A DNA stretch of 64,000 nt. It comes from Variovorax sp. dw_308. GTDB lineage: Bacteria > Pseudomonadota > Gammaproteobacteria > Burkholderiales > Burkholderiaceae_C. The notes under the pieces are model-generated. The model saw only the letters and a list, made by a program, of their open reading frames with translations. It did not search any database and had not been told where the DNA came from. Position numbers and translations under genes: made by a program. The stretch is from contig NZ_JAATOM010000019.1 in NCBI RefSeq assembly GCF_019207085.1, forward strand, positions 1-64,000, in the 5' to 3' direction. Positions 53,116-61,466 of this stretch are shown here, piece after piece; within the stretch, counting starts at the first letter, position 1, and each line of letters begins with the position of its first letter.

Positions 53116-54559
53116 GCGATACCTGCGTTGGGAGCACAAACTGCCAAAGGCCAAGCAGGCGTCGCTGCTATGGCCCGTGGAGGTGTGGACCATTCTCGCC
53201 CCTGACGCAAACCGTAGCCTCAATGTCTTCCAGGAGGGCATTCTCGGCCTGCTGAGGGCAGGAATCCGAGATCGTCAACAGATGGCGAAACTACTGTGCT
53301 TGGACGAGAACCTGATCGCCTTCATCATTGCGCAGGAAATCATGCCGAACGGGTGGGTCGACGCGCAATTCAAGATTACGCCGGCGGGCGAGGATCTCCT
53401 TTCCAGTGGCATTGACGGCCAAGGCGCGCTGACGCTGCAGTACGCCTATAGAGATGGCGTCTTTGGGCACTGGCTCCCGCGCGTCAGCCGTGACCTACCA
53501 GACATTAATCCCCTCGAAATGGGCGCGAAAAAGTTCCCAGCGTTCCGCAATAGCCGCGAAGGAGGCGGAGAAATTCGGCCCTTCCTGCTGCCGCGAAGGC
53601 ATAAGGTGAGCCTGCCTCACAAAGCCGACGTCCTGAAGGCGTGGCGCAAGGGTCTTCGCGACGTGATCCACGCAGATGGTGACGATGAAGGCGTGCCCGA
53701 AATTCTGAGCGACGACATCGAAATTGTCGGAGGCGAGCCCGCGTTGGCGTACGTGTGGTGCGAGATCATCCACAAACCGGGCGACCTGCAACCTTGGCTA
53801 GTGACGGATCCTTGGCGGATAACTTCGGTGGCGAGATGGCTGCGCGAGCCGTTGCAAGCGGGTCTGGCCTCCATTCCGGGGCTGGCTGGGCGCATCGAAA
53901 GTGTGTTGCCGGACAAAGGTTCTGCCGTGTTGACCGCGGAAGACCTCAGAGGACTGATCGAGCGAAAGGTGGAATTTCATCTCACGCAATGGCCTGCGCT
54001 AAACATGCCCCACCTGTCACTGTTAAGGGAGCACCTGGCGAGGGTGCTGCGACAAAAGGAGAGGACAGAAGCGACGGGTGCTTCCTCCCAGGAAGAGTTG
54101 GGAAGTTTGATACAGGAATGCGGGTCTTTGCTTGAAGCAGTAGCGCAGTGGATGCTGGAGCGCTGGCCAGTGGGAAATATTGTCTGGCCGCGCGACGGCT
54201 TGAACCGGAAGGCCGCAGAAGACATGCTAAGCATGGTGCCCATCCGCGCGACGTTGCCGAGTGAGTGCAGAAGGTTGTTGGCTGGGCAGAATTTTCGCGA
54301 CGTTCGTCTCGCAGCGCAGCATCGCGATCGGGCATTCAAGGCCCTCCTGTTCGCGTCTTTGTTGGCAACGCATAACCACGACGACCATCCACTTCGTGAA
54401 CTCGACGAGACCCAATTGGAGTGGGTTCGTTTGTTCACGTTGATCGACATGCGAAACAAGGGGAGCCACGCGAGCGGGAGGCGTTTGCAGCGAGGGCACG
54501 TCCTTTCAGAGGCGGACTTCGCGATCGCGTGGTTCATGAATTTCTCGAATTACTTTTGA
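53105..54559 (+). CDS. Unknown protein of the TerY-P/McrBC operon
   Basis: A GTG start at 53105 is preceded by AAGGAGG and overlaps the helicase gene by 11 bases; a longer frame to 53012 lies inside the helicase and is rejected. The 484-residue product begins VSSERYLRWEHKLPKAKQAS. An early winged-helix-like segment (GLLRAGIRDRQQMAKLLCLD, then WVDAQFKITPAGEDLL) suggests DNA or protein binding, and the end has a helical HEPN- or DUF-like portion with RNKGSHASGRR that hints at a HEPN-type RxxxxH-like arrangement, but this is uncertain. I do not recognise the family. Its gene spacing shows it belongs to the helicase complex. Confidence 0.6.
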   Translation: MSSERYLRWEHKLPKAKQASLLWPVEVWTILAPDANRSLNVFQEGILGLLRAGIRDRQQMAKLLCLDENLIAFIIAQEIMPNGWVDAQFKITPAGEDLLSSGIDGQGALTLQYAYRDGVFGHWLPRVSRDLPDINPLEMGAKKFPAFRNSREGGGEIRPFLLPRRHKVSLPHKADVLKAWRKGLRDVIHADGDDEGVPEILSDDIEIVGGEPALAYVWCEIIHKPGDLQPWLVTDPWRITSVARWLREPLQAGLASIPGLAGRIESVLPDKGSAVLTAEDLRGLIERKVEFHLTQWPALNMPHLSLLREHLARVLRQKERTEATGASSQEELGSLIQECGSLLEAVAQWMLERWPVGNIVWPRDGLNRKAAEDMLSMVPIRATLPSECRRLLAGQNFRDVRLAAQHRDRAFKALLFASLLATHNHDDHPLRELDETQLEWVRLFTLIDMRNKGSHASGRRLQRGHVLSEADFAIAWFMNFSNYF

Positions 54560-54574
54560 AGAGGTCCAAGAAAG

Positions 54575-56974
54575 ATGGGCAAAAGCAAGGCCAAGAACTA
54601 TCAACAGGGACGACCATCAATCCCTCAACCGGCAGCAACTGCGCCTGCATCATCTGCGCTTGTTATGAAGCTCCTTGCGTCAGGGTCGCAAATTGCACCA
54701 CTTATCGCAGAGCCCGCACCGGAGTGGTCCGAAGACACCATGACGGAGTTTCTTGACAAACTGCCGGACGGCGATCGAAGCCGGTTCCAGTCTTTCATAG
54801 ATGTCTTCGATTCCCTTGGTACGAGAGCCAAAGAGGCCCATGATGAATTCAAGAGTAAGGAGGCCTCCCTTGCGGGCGAGCGCGCATCGCTCGTGGCGGA
54901 CCGTGAGATGCTAAGGCTTGAAAAAGCCTCGTTTGAGGAGGCGCAATCCCGATTCGAAACGGAATCTCTGAGCTTGGGGAGAGATCGCGAGGAGTTGTTG
55001 AAGCTGCGGCTCGACCTTGTCTCGGCGAAACAAGAACTTGCGGTGCGGGAGGCCGAGATCCGAGGCGGTCTGGTGCTGGAACGGGAGGGGTCGCTCGCGA
55101 TCCTTCAAGAGCAAATCGCCGTTTTCGAAAGGCAGCGCGACCGACTTCCGGGGGAGCTTGCGGCGCGGCGGCAGGAACTCATGGATGAGGCTCGCAAGGA
55201 GTCTGCGCGCTTGGTCGCGCTCGCACAGCAGCATAGCGCGTCACTTCAGCAGAGGGAAACAGAACTTGCGCTGCAGGAAGTCGCCATCCAACGCCGGCAG
55301 GAAAAAGTTCGTGTTGAGGAGGATGTTGTCAAAACACGGCAAAGAAACGTTCAGGAAGATGCACGACTGCAAGCTCAGGCCCTCTTGGACGAGAAAAGCG
55401 CGATCCTCGCCAAACATTTGCGGGAGATTGAGAGGCTGCGCAAGGTGGTAGATGAGCAGCAAGTCGAACTTGATGGCGTGGACGCAATTCGACAAGTCTT
55501 TGGCGATGACCCCCAGCGCCTGCTCGACGAGAGTGAATCGCTGCGCGCGCAGAACAAACAACTTGATCGCAAGGTACAGGAACTGCTATCGAATCAGTCT
55601 CAAGACGACGCGAAGGAACTCAGAACGCAACGCGACGCATTGCAACAGAGCCTGGATGCAGCGCGGGGTGAAGTCTTCGGCCTTCGTCAGCAAGAGCACC
55701 AGTGGCAGCGCAGTGTTACCGAACGAGAAAACGCCGAAACAATGCGCGTCGTCCTCGAAAAGCACAAGGCGCTGCTGGGCAGCGCGGTACAGGAACTCCG
55801 GACGCAGGTGGATGAACTTATCGACCAAGGTAAAGAGGGTACCGTCTTCCCCGAGCTAACGCGAATGGACAAGGATCTCACGCTCCGCGTTCCCACTGAG
55901 GCGGCGCCGATACTTTCCGCGTTGGTTGGCGATTTGCAGGCCCGCATCGCCTACGCGGAGCGCGGCAAGCAACTCCACTTCTCAAGGGAAGTACTGCAGC
56001 TCTTTATGGGTGGCTTGGCGATGAGCCGCTTGCACGTTTTTCAGGGCATCAGCGGGACCGGAAAGACAAGCTTGGCAACGGCTTTTTGCGCCGCCATTGG
56101 AGCTACCTGCAAGGTGGTTCCGGTGCAAGCCGGATGGCGGGATCGCGCCGACTTGATCGGCCACTACAACGCATTCGAGAAGCGCTACTACGAGAAGGAC
56201 ACGCTGCAGGCCCTGTATCGCGCTCAGACCGAGGCGGAACGAGACAAGCTGCATGTTGTTCTGCTGGACGAGATGAACCTCTCCCGTCCTGAGCAGTATT
56301 TCGCAGAATTCCTGTCCGCAATGGAGGTCTCCGAAGACAAACGGTTCATCACCCTCATGGAGTCTCGGCCCGCCAGTGGTGCGCCTGTGCTGTTGAAAGA
56401 TGGGCGCCTGATCCGCCTACCGTCGAATGTCTGGTTCATCGGAACGGCCAATCACGACGAAACCACGAACGCCTTCGCAGACAAGACCCATGACCGCGCA
56501 TTCGTCCTAGATCTCCCGAAGCACGGTCCCGTTACCCAGAAGATCGACCGGCCAACAAATGGTGTGACGTGGTCATTCGAGAACCTCATGGATCAATTCG
56601 ACCAGGCACGCAAGATGCACGAAGCTCACGTGAAGAAGCTGCTTGGGTTCATCGACGCCAGCCGCCTGACAAGGGTCCTGAATGACGACTTCGGCCTGGG
56701 TTGGGGCAATCGTCTGGAGCAGCAGATGATCCGCTTCATGCCAGTAGTGCTCGAATGCGGTGGAACCGAGGCGCTGGCGCTCGACCACATGCTCGCCTCA
56801 CGGATGTTCCGAGAAGGCAAGGTCACAGGACGGCACGACAAGCGCGCGGACGATCTCCTTCGGGTTCACGATGCACTGGAGGTCCTGTGGAAGGAGGGCA
56901 AGCTCGGAGGCATCCCTAGTTCATGCTTCGAAGCGATTGAAAGGGACATCCAGAGGTTGGAGCGCGGTGGATGA
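54575..56974 (+). CDS. Coiled-coil McrB-like AAA+ motor
   Basis: The 799-residue protein has a low-complexity start, a very long coiled coil (residues about 90-450) and a C-terminal AAA+ domain of the McrB/dynein clade: Walker A GISGTGKTSLATAF near 490, Walker B VVLLDEMNLSRPEQYFAEFL near 562, and sensor 1 VWFIGTANHDET near 622. In McrBC the AAA+ protein is a GTPase motor that drives the nuclease subunit McrC; here the DNA-binding domain of McrB is replaced by the coiled coil. The next gene starts 4 bases inside its end and encodes the partner. The coiled coil probably tethers it to the helicase or kinase complex (inference). Confidence 0.85.
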   Translation: MGKSKAKNYQQGRPSIPQPAATAPASSALVMKLLASGSQIAPLIAEPAPEWSEDTMTEFLDKLPDGDRSRFQSFIDVFDSLGTRAKEAHDEFKSKEASLAGERASLVADREMLRLEKASFEEAQSRFETESLSLGRDREELLKLRLDLVSAKQELAVREAEIRGGLVLEREGSLAILQEQIAVFERQRDRLPGELAARRQELMDEARKESARLVALAQQHSASLQQRETELALQEVAIQRRQEKVRVEEDVVKTRQRNVQEDARLQAQALLDEKSAILAKHLREIERLRKVVDEQQVELDGVDAIRQVFGDDPQRLLDESESLRAQNKQLDRKVQELLSNQSQDDAKELRTQRDALQQSLDAARGEVFGLRQQEHQWQRSVTERENAETMRVVLEKHKALLGSAVQELRTQVDELIDQGKEGTVFPELTRMDKDLTLRVPTEAAPILSALVGDLQARIAYAERGKQLHFSREVLQLFMGGLAMSRLHVFQGISGTGKTSLATAFCAAIGATCKVVPVQAGWRDRADLIGHYNAFEKRYYEKDTLQALYRAQTEAERDKLHVVLLDEMNLSRPEQYFAEFLSAMEVSEDKRFITLMESRPASGAPVLLKDGRLIRLPSNVWFIGTANHDETTNAFADKTHDRAFVLDLPKHGPVTQKIDRPTNGVTWSFENLMDQFDQARKMHEAHVKKLLGFIDASRLTRVLNDDFGLGWGNRLEQQMIRFMPVVLECGGTEALALDHMLASRMFREGKVTGRHDKRADDLLRVHDALEVLWKEGKLGGIPSSCFEAIERDIQRLERGG

Positions 56975-58824
56975 AGGTGTGGGATCGTTATTCCGGAGCA
57001 GAGGCAGACCTCCCCGACATTGTGGTGCCTGGCCGGTTCCAGGTTCTGGCGCCGTGCACTCTGAACGGCCACGCCTTGATGAACAAGGGCGACATCCTCT
57101 GGGGCGACGGTAACGTCAAGTGCGCGTTGACTGGAGACAGGGCAGACAGAACCTTTGCGCCGGCGGCGAACTGGCCCGCTGGCGTCTCCCCGAACGCGCT
57201 GGTCGACGAAGCCGTGGGTGCCGTGACGGACCAGCTCGAGACCGGCGAACTGCCCTCTCCCATCATGCCGTCACAGCTCGAAAAGCATTTTGATCTGCTC
57301 GACTTCGAACGGCTGTTGGCGGATCTCCTGGACGCGGGCCACCTCCAATCCATTTCACAACGGCCAAGGCTGGACATGCGCTACGACGTCGAGGTGCTGC
57401 CAGTCTCCCGGGCAAGGCGGCCAGCGCCCGACGCGCTGACGGCGCTCGCTTCCAACTCGCAGGATTGGAGTCGCAGGCGGATCACGGGGATTGTTCCCGC
57501 GCGGCTCAAAGCTCTTGTGAGCGAGGACGAGCATGCCATCTATGAGAACGTCGTCTTTGCGCGACTGGTCGATCGTGTCCTGACTCTGCTTCGGGCGCGG
57601 ATCCATGACGCATTGCAACTATTGGAGAAGCACCAGGAAGCGAAGCTGCTTTCGGACGCGCAGCAACTCGATCGCAGGCTGCGACAGGACCTCTGCACTC
57701 TCTGGGGCCAGTCCTTTGTCGACAACCCTGAGGCCGGCACAAGGGCTCACGAAACCTATGAAGCTTTGATAAAGCTGCATCGGAAGGTCAAGCAGCTGCA
57801 GCATAAGGGGCTTTACACGCAGATACCCCGAAAGTCGAACCTCCCCATTGCGCTCAGAAACACGAACATACTGCAGCACGACCCGCACTATCGGCACCTT
57901 CGGCCGATCTGGCTACTTGCTCACGCCGGAGCGGACCGGGAGGTCAAGACGCCCCACCAGAAGTTCGAAGCGGCGAAGGCAGTCGGCGAACGATACGTCA
58001 CCTACGTCGAGTTACTCGTTCGAAGGGCTCTGTTCGCCAGCGAATTGGTCAAATGGGACGATGTGGGCCGGAAGGCAACTTTTGGCCCTTGGGAACTGCG
58101 GCTTGCGGGCCAGATGGGTGGCTGCCACTTGGAACTGTTCGACGGAGAAACTTCAGTCGATCAATTGACGATTGTTGCAGGCTGGCAGGGCCGCTTAAAC
58201 TGGGCAGACCAGCGCGACAACTACTACGTCTTCTTCTGCCATGACTCGGAAGCGACCGCCGACGGCTCCGGAGACGCCAGCGTTCTCCATCCGCTACAGT
58301 TTTACTCCGTGGAGAGGGTCCGACTGGCTATCGAAAAGTGGCTGCTCAAGCAGGTCTTGAGCAGATATCCGTTCCGTGTCACGCCACTCCCGGCCGATCT
58401 CCAGACAGCGATCTTTGCCGCAGCGGGCGACAGGGCGCAGAAGGCCGGCCACGGTATTCGATTCTGCGAACTTCTGAAGCCTGACGTTCAATTCGAGGTC
58501 GAAGCGGCCGTAAGAGGGAGTACTGCCAACGAACTCACAAAAAAGAAACTGCTCGAGTCGCTGAAGTTGGCGCATGTGCTCGGGACATGCCGTGCTTGTG
58601 GACATAGCATCAGCCCTTCGGCCTTTCACGGATCAGATCATGGATTTTGGGCGAACTGCGGTGAATGCGGCGCGCACTGGACCCTGAGAATTCCGCATGG
58701 TACCGGCGCGAAGGCCGAGTATCTAACGGGGAAGGTCTCGCGGCCTTTTGCAGAGGTCGGTTGCCGGGAGCTAACCGTCAGTTGGTCGACGCCCCTCGCG
58801 TCGAGCAACCATGGGAAAAAGTAA
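56971..58824 (+). CDS. McrC/DUF2357-like partner of the AAA+ motor
   Basis: The 617-residue protein overlaps the AAA+ gene by 4 bases (ATGA). Its middle (LKALVSEDEHAIYENVVFAR, then VDRVLTLLRARI) matches the region of DUF2357 proteins that accompany McrB-like ATPases, and the part with RRALFASELVKWDD and a following strand region could be a decayed or divergent PD-(D/E)XK fold. A zinc ribbon closes the protein: CRACGHSIS near 540 and CGECGAHW near 562. No sure nuclease residues are visible, so it is a structural or DNA-recognition partner at least. It is the last gene before a 348-base gap. Confidence 0.72.
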   Translation: MKVWDRYSGAEADLPDIVVPGRFQVLAPCTLNGHALMNKGDILWGDGNVKCALTGDRADRTFAPAANWPAGVSPNALVDEAVGAVTDQLETGELPSPIMPSQLEKHFDLLDFERLLADLLDAGHLQSISQRPRLDMRYDVEVLPVSRARRPAPDALTALASNSQDWSRRRITGIVPARLKALVSEDEHAIYENVVFARLVDRVLTLLRARIHDALQLLEKHQEAKLLSDAQQLDRRLRQDLCTLWGQSFVDNPEAGTRAHETYEALIKLHRKVKQLQHKGLYTQIPRKSNLPIALRNTNILQHDPHYRHLRPIWLLAHAGADREVKTPHQKFEAAKAVGERYVTYVELLVRRALFASELVKWDDVGRKATFGPWELRLAGQMGGCHLELFDGETSVDQLTIVAGWQGRLNWADQRDNYYVFFCHDSEATADGSGDASVLHPLQFYSVERVRLAIEKWLLKQVLSRYPFRVTPLPADLQTAIFAAAGDRAQKAGHGIRFCELLKPDVQFEVEAAVRGSTANELTKKKLLESLKLAHVLGTCRACGHSISPSAFHGSDHGFWANCGECGAHWTLRIPHGTGAKAEYLTGKVSRPFAEVGCRELTVSWSTPLASSNHGKK

Positions 58825-59172
58825 AGGGGACAAGTCCATGGGTAACCCATACGTCAGTTGCCTGGCACGATCAGGCCTGGAACGAGGCCTCTGCACTGCG
58901 CCACCCTTTCCACCGAGCGCCCTACTCATGCGAACGGTCCTTGTGGTCTATCGACACAGGTTGTGCCTCGATACAATCTAACACTCAGTTACATACCGAA
59001 GAGAAGGCTCTCCAACGCTTACGAGGACTAGGACGCGGTCGACCAACCTAAGCTAGACAGCGCAAGAAAATCCGCCAGCTGTCGCTATCATGGCCGAGGC
59101 CGAAAAGAGGGTTTAAAGGGTGAGCCGTCCCAGAAGCTGCTATCGCTCCGAATCTGAAGCACTCCCAGACTT
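58825..59172. other. Gap between the two blocks of the right-hand system
   Basis: No gene is seen. A CCTGGCACGATCAGGCCTGG lies near 58860-58880, resembling the -24 half of a sigma-54 site but without GC at the -12 place. Whether the following block has its own promoter is open. Confidence 0.4.
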
Positions 59173-61266
59173 ATGCTGAGCAGTTCTGTTGGCCGCGGGG
59201 CCCACTCCGACTTCCCGGATCTAGCGCTTGACGGCCACTATCGAACTGGCGAGCGAGATCCTGTAACTGGCTTCTACAAGCCTTGCCTCGACGTCGCTGT
59301 GACGTACGACCGGGCTGTGGGATATTTCCGCTCCAGCATCTTCGCCATCATCGGCCAGCCCTTCTTGGATTTCGCTCGCCGAGGCGGCAAGGCCCGGTTC
59401 ATTTGTTCTCCCTCCATCACTGACGAGGATGCCGAAGCGATCGCGTCGGGCTACATTCAGCGCGACAAGATGGTGGAGCGAGCGGTCTCGCGGGACATAG
59501 ATACTCTGCTTTCGGATCCTGCTGCGGCACATCGTGCAAGGCTCTTAGCCACCTTCATCAAGTTTGGGGCCCTCGACATAAGAATTGCCATTCGCAGCGG
59601 AGGAAATGGCATTTATCACGAGAAGATTGGCGTCTTCAAGGACGACTTCGGACACCAGGTCAGCTTCTTAGGGTCGGCAAACGAGACATGGAGCGCTTGG
59701 CACGCCGCGGGCAACCACGAGTCCATCGAAGTTTTTAGGAGTTGGCTGCCTGCAGATGAAGTCCGAGTCCAATCGCACCAGAAGATTTTTGACCTATTGT
59801 GGAAGGGCGAAACGCCGGGTGTGGACACGATTGAATTTCCCGAGGCCCAACGGCGAAAGCTTTTGACTGTTGCCGCTCCCGGACTGGACGACCCGGAAAT
59901 CGCCTCGCACGATGCGACCGGCTCAAGGCGCCGTAGGCTCCTGCCACATCAAGCCACCGCAATATGCGCGTGGGAGAAGGCGGGCCGGCGCGGAGTCTTC
60001 GAGCACGCCACCGGCAGCGGGAAGACTTTCACCGCCATCGAGGCGATGAAGAAGCATTTGGGCACAGGAGAGCCGGTGATCGTATTGGTGCCGAGCCAAT
60101 TGCTGCACGAGCAATGGAAAAAGGAAATCCTAGAGGAAATACCGGACGTTTCCGTGCTGATGGTAGGCGGCGGGCACGTCAAGTGGAAGGAGCGCGGCCG
60201 CCTGCGGTCGCACACAAGTCACGGGCTTGGCATGAACCGAGTGGTTATCGCCACCATGCAGTCGGCGTCGACCGACGCGTTCATCAACGGCCTTGCCCAA
60301 GGAGCTCATCTCCTGATCGTAGCCGACGAGATTCACCAGATCGGCAGCCCCAAGAACTCACTCGCACTTGCAATTCAATCTGGCGCGAGCTTGGGCCTCT
60401 CGGCGACGCCCATTCGCTACGGCGACCCCGAGGGCACCCAGAGAATCCTCGACCGCTTCGGACCGGTCATTCCTCCGCCGATTACTCTGCAGGATGCGAT
60501 CGCGGCAGGGCGCTTGGTCAATTACGAGTATTTTCCCCATGCGGTCCACCTGAACGAAGACGAGTCCGAGCTTTGGAAAAAACTCACGAAGCAGATCAGT
60601 TTTGAACTGAGCAAAGCCAAAAAGGCGAATGGTAGCGGGGGGCTGACGGACAAGGCCAAGATGTTGTTGATACAGCGATCGCGGATCGCAAAAAAGGCCA
60701 GAGTGAAGACCGGTTTGGCCGCAGGAGTGATCAAGAAGGAATTCCAGGAAGGACAGAGTTGGCTGGTGTATTGCGAGGACTCGGGGCAGCTCGATGAAAT
60801 GCTCTCCAAGCTTCGGGACGAAGGTCTCCGACCGCTCGAATACCACTCGAACATGTCTGGAGAAAAAGCGGAATCCCTCGCTTGGTTCAAGAAGTTCGGT
60901 GGCGTGCTGGTTTCGATAAAGTGCTTGGATGAAGGGGTGGACATCCCGGCAGTGAGCCACGCGTTCATCTTGGCATCGAGCCAAAACCCCAGGCAGTTCA
61001 TCCAGCGCCGTGGGCGAGTGCTGCGTAAATCAGTCGGCAAGGATTTGGCGGTTATCCACGACGCGATCGTGGTGCCTGTGGACCCTCAAAGTGAGAGCGA
61101 ACAGATCTCGCTCCTGAAGGCGGAAATGGTACGCGCGCTGGAGTTTGCTGACTCGGCGCTGAACAAAGGGGCCGGCGCCGAACTGCGCCGTATTGCCCTC
61201 GATATGGGGATCGACCCCTCACCCGAAGGCCAAGCTGCCATTGAAGAGGATCAGGACGAAGAATGA
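59173..61266 (+). CDS. PLD-nuclease/SF2-helicase fusion
   Basis: The 697-residue protein has an N-terminal phospholipase-D-like nuclease domain: RAVGYFRSSIFAIIGQPF, then IYHEKIGVF near 147 (the HxK of PLD) and GSANETWSAWH near 167. A SF2 helicase follows: Walker A HATGSGKTFTAIEA near 280, Walker B IVADEIHQIG near 384, LSATPIRYGD near 410, and motif VI QNPRQFIQRRGRVLRKS near 606. This combination is found in several restriction-like systems (for example next to DndD-like ATPases). The following gene starts 4 bases inside its end. The start codon at 59173 lacks a clear ribosome-binding site, so the start is moderately sure. Confidence 0.87.
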   Translation: MLSSSVGRGAHSDFPDLALDGHYRTGERDPVTGFYKPCLDVAVTYDRAVGYFRSSIFAIIGQPFLDFARRGGKARFICSPSITDEDAEAIASGYIQRDKMVERAVSRDIDTLLSDPAAAHRARLLATFIKFGALDIRIAIRSGGNGIYHEKIGVFKDDFGHQVSFLGSANETWSAWHAAGNHESIEVFRSWLPADEVRVQSHQKIFDLLWKGETPGVDTIEFPEAQRRKLLTVAAPGLDDPEIASHDATGSRRRRLLPHQATAICAWEKAGRRGVFEHATGSGKTFTAIEAMKKHLGTGEPVIVLVPSQLLHEQWKKEILEEIPDVSVLMVGGGHVKWKERGRLRSHTSHGLGMNRVVIATMQSASTDAFINGLAQGAHLLIVADEIHQIGSPKNSLALAIQSGASLGLSATPIRYGDPEGTQRILDRFGPVIPPPITLQDAIAAGRLVNYEYFPHAVHLNEDESELWKKLTKQISFELSKAKKANGSGGLTDKAKMLLIQRSRIAKKARVKTGLAAGVIKKEFQEGQSWLVYCEDSGQLDEMLSKLRDEGLRPLEYHSNMSGEKAESLAWFKKFGGVLVSIKCLDEGVDIPAVSHAFILASSQNPRQFIQRRGRVLRKSVGKDLAVIHDAIVVPVDPQSESEQISLLKAEMVRALEFADSALNKGAGAELRRIALDMGIDPSPEGQAAIEEDQDEE

Positions 61267-61466
61267 CAGACGACAACGATATGGCTCTTGCGGCCTTGCT
61301 CAAAGCGGCGGCGGAGGTTGATCCATCGCTCTCCACAGAGTTGCTTCACAAATCCATGGCGATCCAACGCAGGCACCAGTTCGACCGCGATGACATCCGC
61401 GAGCTTTCTATGCAGGAGCTGAAATCCCTATTGGATGTCATGGTCGACAAGGACGACGCGAAATGA
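61263..61466 (+). CDS. Small linker protein of the DndD/DndE-like block
   Basis: The 67-residue protein overlaps the previous gene by 4 bases and the next by 4 (both ATGA). It reads MTDDNDMALAALLKAAAEVD, then ELSMQELKSLLDVMVDKDDA, an acidic helical protein. Such small middle components are common between an SMC-like ATPase and an effector. No family is recognised with certainty. Confidence 0.7.
   Translation: MTDDNDMALAALLKAAAEVDPSLSTELLHKSMAIQRRHQFDRDDIRELSMQELKSLLDVMVDKDDAK

Noticed and set aside
58858..58885. TGGCACG upstream of the PLD-helicase block
   Set aside because: No GC at the correct 10-base spacing, so not a credible sigma-54 promoter.
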